Positions 33,226-44,476 of a stretch of DNA of 64,000 bases are shown piece by piece. The stretch is from Triglochin maritima. Lineage: Eukaryota > Streptophyta > Magnoliopsida > Alismatales > Juncaginaceae. The notes beneath the pieces are model-generated. The model made no database searches and was not told the DNA's origin. It saw only the letters and a program-made list of their open reading frames with translations. The number at the start of each line of letters is the position of its first letter. The stretch's first letter is position 1. The stretch covers positions 14,042,501-14,106,500 of the forward strand of contig OY821770.1 of assembly GCA_963682175.1 (NCBI GenBank). Direction: 5' to 3'. The translations under genes and the position numbers were made by a program.

Positions 33226-35763
33226 ACCCCTCAACCTACTTGTTTAGGTTAATGAAAAGATTCTTTCTCTCATTAATCTCTCCCTTAATCACCACGAAAA
33301 TATCTTAATAGTTTTAAGTTTTGGAGATAGAAATCTCAGGAGCTTAAAGAGGCGTTATTAGCTAGATTCTAAGCCTAATTAGAGATTGATTGACTAGTTC
33401 CTTTCTCTCTAATCTTGTTTAAAGTTTGGTGAACACTTGGAGGCGAATCGGCGGGCGATTCAACGGGCAACACGACTCCGGATCTTCGAAAGGTTTTAGA
33501 GAACCTTTGGGTATGATTCTCTCTTTGTGATTTATTTTAATATATGTAGGATTGCATGATATTAGAATAAACACAAAGTAATGTACATAAAATTGTTGAA
33601 AGTATGAAATTGATCTTGTATGTTGTATTAAAATTTTTAAAATATATGCATACATGGGGACACAAAATCGTACAATAATAAGACATGGTTCACTTGGAGC
33701 CATCTCGACCGCTGATTGGCGGTCTAGAACTGCTAATTGGCGGTCCATATGTCGTTGATCGAGTCTGGATTTGGGTGGCTCGTCTCTGACTTGATTTTTT
33801 CGTGTTTGGTGAACCCGATTTGGTTATTGATGTTTTTGTCTAGATCTAAATGCTAAAATACTCCTCATCATGGTGTTGAGCTTCTTGATTTTCTCATTGG
33901 TCCTTTTGGTTTACATCCGGGTCATTTTCTCTCGCATCTCAGTCCTTAAGTCTTACTATTTAGTCTTTTTCCTTGCTTTTAAATCCTTTTTAAGTCTCTT
34001 CTTCTCAAACTTGTTTATTCCTGAAATTTAAACATAAAACTAATAACGTAACATTGCTTAGGCTAAAAATAATGGATATAAGACACAAATATATGCATGA
34101 TATGATGTCAATCAATGAACTACATGTGTCTCCATTCCGCGATTGAGATCCTCCCCCTGCTCCAGGGGCTGCCAGAGCAAGGGCCGACAAATCTTTTGTT
34201 GTGATGGTAACCAACGATGTGGAGAAAGTAGCCAACCAGGCCAATCAGAGAGGGGGGAAATCCTTCGTTGACACATTAAGGAAGGGACTGAAGGAGGATG
34301 ATTGTTCTTATGCTTCTTTCCACCAACGGAGGTGAACGGGGTGGATGTGACAGTGATTGGGGAGGAGATGCAACATCGGGTTTAGAAGAAATAGGGCGAA
34401 TGGTGGTCCTCAAGACTGTAGTGAAGTTGTACAAACAGCAAATCGTAGGCTTCATTACGAGGATGTGGAAGTTTAAGGGAGGGTTTGATGTGCGACCTAG
34501 ACGAAATGAGGTTTTCTATGTCCACCTCAAGAGTGCAGAAGACTGTAAACAAGTGTTGGACATGGGGGACCAGTTCATCCTAGGGGTTTTCACCTTTGTT
34601 AAGTCATGGACTAAGGCTAAAATGCTGGAGGAGATGGCGTTGAGGATGGTACCCATTTGGGTTACGTTCCCAGCCTTTCCTAGTCACCTATGGAAGAAGG
34701 AATTGTTCAGACGCGTAGGTTCTTTGTTGGGAAGGCTGATCAGGGTGGACACCCTCACCTTGAAGGGAGAAAGACCAAATGCAAAACTCATTGTAATGGA
34801 TGCCAGAAAATAGTTCCCATCTGTGGTGAAGATTCTTGTTGAAAGTGCAATTGGGAAGGAGATAATTGATATCTCGTTGAGATACATTCACCCACCCCCA
34901 AAATGCTCAACTTGCAGTTGCTTTGGGTACTCGACTGAGGGGTGTTGTCATAGATGGAGTACCAGCCAAAGTCCTAAGGAAGCTAACAAGGGAGGAACGA
35001 TCGTGGTGGCCAATGATCTTGCTGGCCATAGGATGGCATCATTATCCAATGAGTAACGTGATGAGGTTAGGGACATGAGGCTGACAAACCTGGGTGGATG
35101 TCCCTAAGACATCAATTCTTGTGGTAGACTGTAGGGAGGGGAGAACACAGGAGCATGTGGGGGACAAGCCTGTCAGAGGAGACAATGACTAATACGGTGT
35201 CCCAGCATATGGAGAAAGTGGGGCATCAACGTACTAAGAGTAGCACGTTTCAACTGATGGGAGGGCAACCATAGGGCCCATCATGGGTGTTGTTAATGGT
35301 ATGTCCACGGAGTTTGATGTGGGAGGAACATGCTTGGGGACAAAATTGTTGGCTCTGACAAGAGCTAGTACGGTGTCCAAAGGAGAGAGGGTGGGACATA
35401 GGCATACCAAAAGTACCACTATCCTCTCTGGCCATGCACAACCTAGAGGTCAGGAAACACGGAGGAAGGCATGGGATTCACGCTTCTCTAGATATGTGTT
35501 CCTGTGGGGGAGGTCGACAAAGAGACTACCGTACATGACATTCAGGAGAGACATACTTTTGAGGCGTGCACCTTTGGGAAAGTGGAAGGAAAGAAGGAGA
35601 GAAAGAAGAAAACTAAAAACAAAAACAAAAACAAAAAGAACATAATCAACTGCTCAGATAAGGAAGGAGAAATCCTAGCCTCTTCAAAGAAGTCAAAGTT
35701 GAGAGGGAAGCTCCTTGGAAAAAGGGTGATAGATCCAGCCGCTGAGGCTGTCTCCTTGCCTTA

Positions 35764-38672
35764 ATGTCCATCCTCGCTTGGAATGTAAGGGGTCAATAAA
35801 GCCCCTCAGAGGAGGGAAGCAAAGGGGTTTGTGCGTCAGCATGGGACATACTTAGCAATTTTCCTCGAGACAAAGGTCAGGAGAATGAATTTTGGCGCAT
35901 ACAAGAGGTTTCTTGGTGAACGCTAGAGGGTGGAATCAAATCGGGTGGCCTTCCTTGAGACTGATCCGGACTCCATCTAGGTTGCATGGGACAATGATTG
36001 ATGGGAGGTATCCATCTTGGTATGTCACAAGCAATGGGTGCATTTCCTAACAAAGAATAAATGAGGTTTGGTAGTTTTTGTCACAACTGTATATGGGGCA
36101 TCTTCCTGAGCGCTCCGCCGAACACTATAGGAAAAGTTGATCGCGCTGGGGCAGACTATCACTGATTCCTGGCTGGTGATATGGGATTTTAATGAAATCC
36201 GACGAATGTAGGAGTAGGAGAGCTACATTGAAACCCCATAAGGGGGTATGGAGGAGTTCAACGACTGTTTCAATGAGGCAAATCTCTTGGAAATTACTTA
36301 TACCGAGGACGTTACAACTTTTTGCAATGGCGTCGTGGGGAAGGGCAGGGCCGTCAGCTGATTGGATAGGCTTTGTGCAATGAAGCATGGAGCAGGCTGT
36401 GGCCACTGGGTTAGGTGGATCACTTGGGCGACAACACAAGTGATTACCATATTTTTAAACTGGAATTGCGGCAATTAGAGAAGAGGAAGGTGCATTTTCT
36501 CTTCACAAACTCATGGGCGAGAATCCCAGAGCTCAGAACTCATAAAGAAGATGCGTGACAGGTTATAGTTCGTGGCTCTGCCTATTTTTGCCTGGCTCAC
36601 CGGCTCTTTGGGGCTAGGGCGGCAATTGAGAGGCTGAACTAGGTGTCCTTAATCTAACTGATGTTGTTGTCCGTAGGGTTAAGGAGGTTGAAGAGGACTT
36701 GGGTCACAACCCAAAAAGTTCTGAGACTCAGCTTAAGGTCACTGAGCGGAAGCAAACGTTGCACCCCACACTCCTTACGGGGAAAAGGATTGACGTCAAC
36801 GGGGCATGGAAATTTGGTTGAACTTGGGTGATAGGAACTCTAAGTTCATTGGTGCAATCACGAGGGAGAGGAAGTCAAAAAACTCACTCTACAAACTGGT
36901 CGGGGACAATGGAAAAAAATTGGTGTCCAGGCAAGACATGGAGGATAAGTGCGCATCTCACTTTGGAAAGTTATTTAGAGACTGCCCTAGGTCCCCAAAT
37001 AGAACCAGGACGAGATTCGTCAAACAAGTTTCTTTGGAGCATAATTATGACTTATGTAGAGTGCCTACTAATGACGAGGTGAAGAGCACTATTTTGCAGC
37101 TCCACCGAGACAAGTTCAGGCCCCGACGATTTTAACGCATTCTTTTTCCATACATATTGGGATATTGTAGGCCAAGACGTTTCTCGTGTCGTCCAGTCTG
37201 TATTCTTGGCCAGAGCATTCGGAGACGGATCAACCACACCTTTATCACTTTGATCCCTAAGAACAAAAGGGCAACTGAATTGGTCAACTTTCAACCAATC
37301 GCTTGCGTCAACACATCGTACAAGATTCTGGCAAAGCTTATTTCGAATTGACTTATGCTTATTTGCCAGGATATAGTCTCTCCAAACCAAACAACATTCA
37401 TAAAAGGCTGGTACATAGGGGATAACTTCTCTCTGGCATTTGAGTTTGTGAATGGATTTAATAGGGTTAGTTGCACCACCCCAGGCATGCATCAAGGTGG
37501 ACATATCCAAAACCTACGATTCAGTGGATTGGGGAACACTACGGGGCACACTAGAGGACCTTGAATTTGACCATAGAGCAACAAGCCTTCTCATGGAAAG
37601 TGTGACCAGCACTTCATTCTCGGTCATAGTGGATGGGTGTCCGACTAAGACTTTTGGTGCAGAGCGAGGGCTAAGGCAGGGAGATCCCCTGTCTCCCTAC
37701 CTCTTTACCATATTGATGGAGATTTTTCTAGAACCATTGATGAGAAGATTCAGGAGGGCATGATAAAGTTGTTCAAGTGTCGAGGCTGCATGGATATCTC
37801 CCACATTTCCTACGCTGATGATTTACATCTATTCTGCAAGGTCCGTCTCTGAAGGCCATCAATGACTCATTCCAGGAGTTCCTAGATAGCACGGGTCAAC
37901 AAATTAGCCCAGAGAAAAACAAAGTTTTCTTCTCAGGGAGCACGATGGACAAGGCAAGCCTAGCAGCTAAGTTGGGTTTTGAAGATGATACCTTTCCCGT
38001 GGGGTACCTAGACTTGCTACTGGCCCCAAAGGTCCTCACTACCCAGGACAGTGGGAGGCTCCTCGACGTACTTGAGAACATGATGACACTATGGAAGGTT
38101 AAACTATTGCCTTATGTGGGAAGGATTCATCTCATAAACTGGGGCATACGGGAAATTTCTTATTCTCGAGCTCCTCATGCCGTCTGCCTCAAGAGGTACT
38201 AACGTGCATACGGAGCAAGGTGTACAACTTCATTTGGGATGGAATGAGGGACATGGCATGGCCAAAGATAGCCCTTCCCAAAAGGGAAGGTGGGCTTGGC
38301 CTCAGAGGCTTTGCCGATGTGGCCCGGGCAACTATAGTAAAGCACACTTGGCGCATTTGGCACGACCTGGAATCCTTCTAGTCCTGGTGTATGCGGGATA
38401 GATATGTCGGGACAACCACTTTGGAGTAGTGTGGCAAGAAAAGTGGCGTCGACTCGGCATCCTGGTGTGAAATCATTGACGCCAAGACATACACTTCAAA
38501 ATGTTTGGATGGTCTCACACATCATTGGATTGGATCAGGAAGCAACTTCTCTTCCAAGAACGCATGGGAGACCATACCTACAAGGGGAGAGAGGGATCCC
38601 TTGGCTGCATGCATATGGGCACTGCAGGTTAGCAAACATTCTTTCACACGATGGAGGGCCAAATGTGACCGT
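35764..38672 (+). pseudogene. LINE copy H ORF2, 3'-truncated
   Basis: ATG 35764 overlaps the ORF1 stop (TAATG) and opens MSILAWNVRG. The endonuclease is poor, with many stops between 35790 and 36420; the GDFNE block reads as DFNEIRRM near 36190. The RT is clearer: NSLYKLVGDNGKKLVSRQDM (36870 on), NHTFITLIPKNKRATELVNF, CIKVDISKTYDSVDWGTLRG (37482 on), ERGLRQGDPLSPYLFTILME and the catalytic SYADDLHLFCK (YADD 37811-37822). The C-terminal domain begins (QVSKHSFTRWRAKCDR) and is cut at 38672. Confidence 0.83.
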
Positions 38673-39857
38673 TGTAGGATTTTGTGTCCCTATGTATGTG
38701 TATATTTAAAAAAATTAATACAAACATACATGATCGATTTCATATTTTCAGAAATTTTATGTACATTATTTTGTGTTTGTTCTAATATCATGCAAACCTA
38801 CATATATTAAAATAAACAAACAAGAGAGGATCATACCCAAAGGTTCTCTAAAACCTTTTTGAAGATCCAGAGTTCAGTTGCCCATCGAATCGCCCGTCGA
38901 TTCGCCTCCAAGTGTTCACCAAACTCTAAACAAGATTAGAGAGAAAGGAGCTAGCCAATTCAACTTTAAATCAAGCTAATAACCCCTTCAAAGCTCAAGA
39001 AGATTTGATCTCCAAACGCTCTGACTAATTAAGAGAATTTCGTGGTGATTGGTGGAGAGATTAGGGAGAGAAAATTTGCATTAACACTTATGAAACAAGT
39101 ATGGTGAGAGGTCCTATTTATACCCTCACAAATCACCCACATCATGAACTATTCTCTAGCCATGATCTCTTATTTTTCTCTCCCTAAAACCAATCATAAT
39201 TTGTCACATAATCATCCTCAATACCGTTTGACCAAGTCTGGAATTAATCTAGCCCATGATTTAATTATTCTCTCAATGATTCTGGCAAAAATCGTGCTGA
39301 ACGGTCCACCAAAATTTCCAATCGGTCGACCGAACGGTTAACATTTCATAAGTTTGGTCGTACCATGAGCTAGACGGTCGACCGAATGTGCAAGGCATAG
39401 ATTCCCTCCAAAAATTCGGTCGAACCACACCTCACTCCGGTCGACCATTTACATACCAAACATTCTCCTAGTAAATTTCGGTCGACCGTGTCCTCGTACC
39501 GGTCGACCGTTATATCACCAAGAAAACTCCTGGATATTTTTCGTCGACCATGTACTTACGCTCGGTCGACCGATCATATTATCACGACACGTCTTGATAA
39601 TTTCGGTCGACCCACATGTTTTGATCCTTGTCCCGTCGACCGTCCCTATGGACCCAGTCGACCGAACTCAAAACGGTTGACCGTTCTGACCGTGATTTTG
39701 CATTTGTCAAATTTTGGATTTATCTCCAACAAAATTTGATCTTTTAGGGTTTTTAGCAAATCCATATCTCATGTAATATATTATCCTATGTAATGTTACA
39801 CCACATCATATATATATCTTATATGAATTTATTCATGATTCTAATTATGCAAGAAAG
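38673..39857 (-). mobile_element. LTR fragment related to the 31561-33674 solo LTR
   Basis: On the minus strand the sequence ends ACAAAATCCTACA at 38673 and parallels the solo LTR back through its leader, TATA box (complement about 39113-39122) and palindrome cluster. It continues to about 39857, where similarity stops short of the LTR 5' end. The left edge abuts LINE H exactly at the TG of TGTAGGATTTTG. No TSD can be matched because the right side is a different LINE copy, which points to later deletion or recombination. Confidence 0.7.
39295..39690 (-). promoter_or_regulatory. Cluster of CGGTCGACCG palindromes
   Basis: About 13 copies of CGGTCGACCG and one-base variants in 395 bp, at the same position relative to the TATA box as in the solo LTR at 31561-33674, but with more perfect palindromes. 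Confidence 0.55.
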
Positions 39858-39997
39858 GAAACTAACCTAAGGAGGAGGAGGAAGAAGAATAAAGAAGGCA
39901 TTACAAGTTTATTTATAGAAGATTAAAGGGTTTGGATTGATCTAGGTGCGATTAGATGACTGTAAATTAGATCTAGAGGTTGCAGATTTCTTTAGTC
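39858..39997. other. Unassigned 140 bp between LTR fragment and LINE copy I
   Basis: AT-rich with a GAGGAGGAGGAAGAAGAA stretch and, on the minus strand, a possible TATA (complement of TTATTTATAG near 39910). It matches neither the LTR nor the LINE family; possibly the edge of another LTR. Confidence 0.3.
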
Positions 39998-40911
39998 CAA
40001 GAAATATGAGGGGGTGGTCATAAAGACTATTGGGAAGCTCTATTAGTAACATGTGGCAAGCTCTATCAAAAGAAATTGAAAGGTTAGTGGAGGATTTGAT
40101 GTGAAGCCAAGGAGGAATAAACTGCTCTTCATTCACTTTAGGGTTCCAGTGGCTCACAAGACCACTCTTGCTATGGTATACCAGTTCATCCTTGAGGTCT
40201 TTACTTTTGTCCGACCGTAGAGTCAAGCAAAAGCTATGGAGGGCATGTCACCAAGAGTGGTACCTCTGTGGGTTACTCTTCCGGCATTTCCCAACCACTT
40301 GTAGGACAAGGAAATATCAACATGGTGGGGTCTCTCTTGGGTCGCCCAATCAAGAAGGACACATCAACTTTGAGAGGTTAAGGGGTTGATGCTCAAATTT
40401 TAGTCACTATAGATGCTCCGAAGTTGTTTCTAATGATGGTAAGGATTGTTGCGGAAGGTGCCAATGGGAAGGAAGTTTGGGACGGTAAACTAGTGTACCG
40501 TCCAAATGTGAGTTTTGCAAGTGCTTTGGCTACCAGACAAAGAGTTGCCGAAGTAATAAGGTCGCAAGCCAAGGGACGGGCACCAACCCACGCAAGATGG
40601 GAGAAGTGGGGGGAACGAGCAACACTTGGCTGATGTGACGTCTAAGAGCCATATCAACGACCACATTGCTGATATGGGTTTTGCAGAATGGAAGGACAGG
40701 AATGATGGGGAGTATGGTATGGTCAGGCATTCTTTGGTGCTCCTATAGGGTAAGTATGACAAGGGCATGGCTGGTGGTATGGACGGTACGGGTGTCTTTG
40801 CGGGGAAAGGGTGGTATGGAGACGTCAAGTGGGGAGGACAGTATAGGTGACATCAATTCTACACTTTTACCGGCAAATGATGACATATGCATGGTTGGAG
40901 GGGAAGGCGAT

Positions 40912-40916
40912 ATGGT
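40912..40916. repeat. Left TSD of RT2 (ATGGT)
   Basis: Pairs with ATGGG at 59973-59977, one mismatch. The LINE I reading continues across the pair. Confidence 0.55.
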
Positions 40917-41138
40917 TGATGTGTTTGTTTTAAATACCGCAAGTGCACGGTCGTCGGTGAAGACGTGGCAAATACGGGTCGATGCACAAGGAGGTGTGTT
41001 GCTCTGGTTCTTTCGAAGGCAAGTGGAAAAGATGGGAGAGGAAATGAGGTTGGAATTACACTACAAAGCGTAAGGAAATCAATAAACAAAAAATAAAACT
41101 AAATCTCATAGGGGTAGAGAAAGAATGCGAATACGAAA

Positions 41139-41158
41139 ATATGTGTGTGTGTGTGTGT
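41139..41158. repeat. TG microsatellite
   Basis: About eight to nine TG units inside the RT2 LTR; a shorter, interrupted version is in the other LTR near 58700. Confidence 0.7.
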
Positions 41159-41177
41159 TCATTTGTGCTCGTCACAA

Positions 41178-41416
41178 CATGTAGTACATGAAAACCATAA
41201 AACCAAATCCAACTTTGCCCCCACATGAAATAAGCAAAAACATTATCATTAAAACATAGAAGACAATGATTGGAATGAAGCTAAATGAACACATGCATAA
41301 AGAGTTCATTTAGCTACATTCCAATTATTGTCTTCTATGTTTTAATGATAATGTTTTAGCTTATTTCATGCGGGGGCAAAGTTGGATTTGGTTTTATGGT
41401 TTTCATGTACTACATG
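41178..41416. repeat. 113-bp inverted repeat at the 5' edge of LINE K
   Basis: The left arm 41178-41290 belongs to the RT2 LTR. The right arm 41304-41416 is its reverse complement with about four mismatches, and the 13-bp spacer ACATGCATAAAGA contains the LINE K target duplication. The right arm is therefore an inverted copy of target DNA attached to the 5' end of the LINE. Confidence 0.85.
41292..41303. repeat. Left TSD of LINE K (CATGCATAAAGA)
   Basis: A perfect 12-bp match to 54721-54732, directly after the LINE K poly(A). Confidence 0.8.
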
Positions 41417-41532
41417 AGAAGTGAGGGGAAAAACATGAGAGGAGAGAGGGGGAGTGGCGCAACATTGAAAACCTAGGTGTCCTAGGGTTTCCGACTTTTT
41501 CTTCCACCAAATCTCTTTGCTTTTGCACCAAA

Positions 41533-43646
41533 ATGGATCCCAAGCCTAGTTCTACTCATTTGCTTTTAGAAGATGGAGGTTGTGGCGAATTTAAGGGTCT
41601 CCATCCACCACCATTGGAAGCTTCATCCTCATCTCTAGGAGATGAAGGTTTCGCACCACCTCTAGGGAGTGTTCTTGCTCCCCCAAGGAAGTGGAGCGAA
41701 TTATTCAAGGTTGGACAAAGGGTTTCCACGACCATAGAGTATGTCCCTCCGGCTGAGAAGGGAGGAGAGAAGATGGCTATATGCTCTAAGCAAGAGGTAG
41801 TTGAGGCGTTGAAGAGATGGGATAAAGTACTTGTTCGTTACTTCATTGCATTTAAACCACATTTGGCTACACTTGAGAAGCACCTCCACAAGATGTGGGG
41901 CTTGGCTGGAGCAATGGAGGTCATAAAGAGGAGCCAAGGTTTCCTCCTTTTTCGTTTCACTCTTGCTGAAGAAAGGAAACGGGTGCTTGAAGGGGGCCCT
42001 TAGTTCATTCGTGGATGTCCCCTTGTGGTTCTAGAATGGGCTCCGGAAGTGGCTTTGCAAAGGGAAAGCATCACCACGGTCCCCATTTGGATTCGTCTAC
42101 CGGAGTTAGACCTTCGTTTTTGGTCTCAAAAAACGTTGAGCAACATTGTGAGTGTTCTTGGGAGGCCGTTATACATGGATGAGCAAACCGCATTGGGGAG
42201 AAGATTAGCCTATGCTAGGGTGTGCGTGGAAGTGGCCCATGATTTTACCTACCCAAGTTCGGTGGAGGTGAAAGTAGAAGAAGCCGACATATATAGAGTA
42301 AACATGGAGTATGAATGGAGGCCCGACTATTGCACGGATTGTAGTGAGTTTGGCCATGACATGGAACGTTTCAAGCTGAGGAGAGGGGCTATAAACAAGG
42401 TTAGTGAGACTCAAAAGGAGAAGGAGGATAGGTGGGTAGTTGTTAATAGGAGAAAATTTGAAGGTGTCTAGCCATGGCATTGACACTTGCTTGGAGGGGA
42501 TTGATGCTAGAAGGGAAGAGAAGAAAGGAGAGGGTGGAAGAGATGATGACGTGGAGGCAAGGAGTAAGGACGTGGATTTGGGAGCAAGTCATGGAGTGAC
42601 ATGTGGAGAGTTATGTGAGAGGGAACAAGTGGAGGGAAATGGCAAAGGAATGAAAGGTGCGGTTTTCTCCTATGAGAGGGGGAGCCAACTTGTGCAATTA
42701 GCATGTGAAATGGACCAGCCTTGCATTGGGGTCAAGATGGGAGACAAGTTCGATGAGCCCCTAACGGATTCCCCCTTGGGTGCACAAGCAAGTGAGCCTA
42801 TTGGTGGACAAAAGGAGCAAAGGGAAGTGAGATAGAAAAGTGGTTGCTCTATTTCTGGAAGAGCCAATGGGAAGAGAGTTGAGTGCTCTAGGTTTGAATG
42901 GGCAAATGAGGAGGCACCAATTTTGGTTGTAAAAGAGAGGGAGTTGGACCACTTGACTCCTCTTGGGGGACAAATTTCAAAAAGCACCCCACTTAGAGGA
43001 AAGAAGAGGATCGAGTGAAGAGCAAGAGGAACATTTGCAAGAAAGACCCCCACGAATTGAGAGGGAGGTAGACAATTCTCCTCCTCTTGGGGGACAAATT
43101 TCAGGAAGAAATAAGAGGAGTGAAGAGCAAGAGGAACTTTTGCAAGAGAGGTCCTCACGAATTATAGGTGGAGAATAGTTGGTTTCTTTGGGAGAGGCAA
43201 GTCTAGAAGACAACACTAGGGGCAGCATGGGGGCCGAGCATGCTCAACATGAGGACGTGAGGGCAAACATGTTGACAAGAGCTCATGGAGATGGGGGTCA
43301 CGAAATTTCAGGTATGGAAGGAAGTAAGAGGACTAGCCCACAAGGTGAGAATCGTGCAAGTGGGCTAGCTTCTTTGGTAAATGAGGAGGTGGAGTGGAAT
43401 TCACCTACGCGAGTAGCAAAGAGCAAGGATTTCACGAGCCTCATGACACATACTAGTGGAGGAAGGTATGACATTCTCGGAAACAAAGATCTTGTGGATG
43501 AGGGGGAAGAAGAGAGAGAGGGTGCGGGAGTTGTAGAACCGGGTTTGAAGAAAGCGGCCTCGCTACCACCCACACTTCGGCGATCCGGGAGGAAGCTTAA
43601 CAACAAAAGTTCACGTGGAGGTCATGGGGGTCACCCCGCACCTTAA
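41533..43646 (+). pseudogene. LINE K ORF1 (DUF4283-like, degenerate knuckle)
   Basis: Starts MDPKPSSTHLLLEDGGCGEF at 41533. The DUF4283-like domain spans roughly 41800-42260: VRYFIAFKPHLATLEKHLHK, SQGFLLFRFTLAEERKRVLE, a stop (TAG 42001, where related proteins have an aromatic residue), FIRGCPLVVLEWAPEVALQR and VPIWIRLPELDLRFWSQKTL. The knuckle CTDCSEFGHDMERF has Phe for the last Cys. A frame change occurs near 42465. The C-terminal half is charged, with an internal duplication (42957-43166), and ends LRRSGRKLNNKSSRGGHGGH before TAA 43644. One nonsense codon and one frameshift are the main lesions over about 2.1 kb. Confidence 0.8.
42957..43166 (+). repeat. Imperfect tandem duplication in LINE K ORF1
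   Basis: CTCCTCTTGGGGGACAAATT starts both units (42957 and 43081). Each continues through GTGAAGAGCAAGAGGAAC and GCAAGA(A/G)AG to CACGAATT. Unit length is about 85-112 bp with an indel. Confidence 0.75.
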
Positions 43647-43956
43647 ACCCATGAATGTGTTAATGTGGAATGTGCGCGGAGAAAATGGACCCGACCGTGC
43701 ACTAATGATTAGGGTTCGAATAAAGGAAACAAATTCGGACGTGGTATGTCTTATGGAACACAAGGTGAAACAAAAAAAGATGGAACGATTCAAACGAGCG
43801 ATTTGGCCTCATGCATGGATTTCAAATAGCAATATCGTGGACTCGGGATGGCTATTGGTGTTGTGGAATGACCACGTTATTGATCTTCATGTTACTTTCG
43901 AAACACCACAATTACTCCACTTCAAGGGATGTCACAAGAAGGATGGGACTGAGTTT

Positions 43957-43961
43957 TATAT
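43957..43961. repeat. Left TSD of RT1 (TATAT)
   Basis: Perfect match with 51023-51027. Confidence 0.85.
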
Positions 43962-44309
43962 TGATTGACATCATTTCATACTTATATTCGTATCTTATAT
44001 CCATTATCTTTCACCTAAACAATGCTATGTTACGAGTTTTATGTTTAGTTTTCAGGAATAAATAGGTTTGAAGAGATGAAGCAAAAAAGGACCCAAAAGC
44101 TGGGAAAAATGACTGAATTGTGAGATCTGGGGACCAAGATGCAAGACCGAAGGACCTAAGAGCAAAACAGAATACTCCTCACCATCATGGGGAGTATTTT
44201 GGCAATTCTATTCGGGTCGGAGCTCCAACATGCAAACTAGATGCATCAAATACCAGCAAAGCCTTTCAGAAAAGCCCACAAGAAATTCCAGAGCGATCCG
44301 GACACTGTA

Positions 44310-44348
44310 GACCGCTAATTAGCGGTCCAAGACCGCTAATTGGCGGTC
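44310..44348. promoter_or_regulatory. Twin GACCGC palindromes in RT1 U3 (5' LTR)
   Basis: The first is a perfect 18-bp palindrome, the second has one mismatch; they are separated by CAA and lie about 120 bp upstream of the TATA box. The same pair is at 49981-50019 in the 3' LTR. Confidence 0.6.
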
Positions 44349-44468
44349 ACTTTTGGCCCAAATGCGCTCAAATATCTCCAGAACATGTATTAGAGGATTT
44401 TTAGGCTATGTGTGGTATCTGTTTAGTCCCACATCGGGGGATTGTCCCGGATTAGCTTTTTCCATGCC

Positions 44469-44476
44469 TATAAATA
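44469..44476 (+). promoter_or_regulatory. TATA box of RT1 5' LTR
   Basis: TATAAATA followed by GAACTCTTCACC; the same box is in the 3' LTR (50140-50147), in RT2 (complement 59457-59464) and in the solo LTR (complement 31484-31491). Confidence 0.7.

Larger units (their letters stand above)
31561..33674 (+). mobile_element. Solo LTR of a second LTR-retrotransposon family
   Basis: Starts TGAAGGGAATGTG and ends ACAAAATCGTACA, flanked by a perfect 5-bp TSD ATAAT (31556-31560 and 33675-33679). 2.1 kb, no coding capacity. It has a TATA box TATAAAAGG at 33217 and, 170-560 bp upstream of it, a cluster of GGTCAACCG and GGTCGACCG palindromes. The superfamily cannot be fixed without an internal region. 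A diverged minus-strand relative lies at 38673-39857. Confidence 0.78.
30464..34114 (-). mobile_element. Gypsy-type solo LTR, itself interrupted
   Basis: Read on the minus strand it starts TGATTGACATCATATCATGC and ends with the same GCAGTTTAAA block that closes the RT1 LTR; ends are TGAT and ATCA. Flanks are ATGGA (30459-30463) and ATGAA (34115-34119), a TSD with one mismatch. There is no internal region, PBS or PPT, so this is a recombination-derived solo LTR. A promoter TATA box on the minus strand is at 31484-31491. The GACCGC palindrome pair of the RT1 LTR is present at 33707-33745. A second solo LTR at 31561-33674 splits it. Confidence 0.75.
30446..35764 (+). pseudogene. LINE copy H ORF1, interrupted at 30464-34114
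   Basis: MADGDG at 30446 is separated from the rest by the solo LTR. From 34115 the frame gives ADKSFVVMVTNDVEKV and GGKSFVDTLRKGLKEDDCS. The DUF4283-like core (34390-34810) has FKGGFDVRPRRNEVFYVHLK and GDQFILGVFTFVKSWTKAKM. The knuckle is CSTCSCFGYSTEGC, with His changed to Tyr. The type-2 C-terminal tail (35504-35764) has KNKNKNKKN, CSDKEGEILASSKKSKLRGK and GKRVIDPAAEAVSLP. The terminal TAA overlaps the ORF2 ATG as TAATG, in frame, in this copy. Confidence 0.83.
30358..38672 (+). mobile_element. LINE copy H, type 2, interrupted by nested solo LTRs
   Basis: 5' UTR starts TGGATGCCATGAACTAAGCC right after the poly(A) of copy G. ORF1 is interrupted after six codons by a solo LTR (30464-34114) and resumes at 34115. 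ORF2 is cut at 38672, inside its C-terminal domain, by another LTR fragment. No 3' UTR is present. Confidence 0.83.
40917..41303 (-). repeat. RT2 3' LTR, outer part
   Basis: Matches the first 385 bp of the right LTR (58475-58860) in the same orientation, from TGATGTGTTTGTTTTAAATAC. It ends in CATGCATAAAGA, the target site duplicated by LINE K. Confidence 0.8.

Noticed and set aside
39295..39690. Regularly recurring CGGTCGACCG sites considered as a CRISPR-like or satellite array
   Set aside because: Spacing is irregular, the repeat is only about 10 bp, and the context is a plant LTR U3 region.
42507..43228. Minus-strand open frames opposite LINE K ORF1
   Set aside because: Shadows of the charged, repeat-containing ORF1 C-terminus; no start context or domain.
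44120..44404. 94-codon open frame in the RT1 LTR, repeated at 49791-50075
   Set aside because: It lies upstream of the TATA box in both LTRs, is identical only because the LTRs are young, and is not open in RT2 or the solo LTR.
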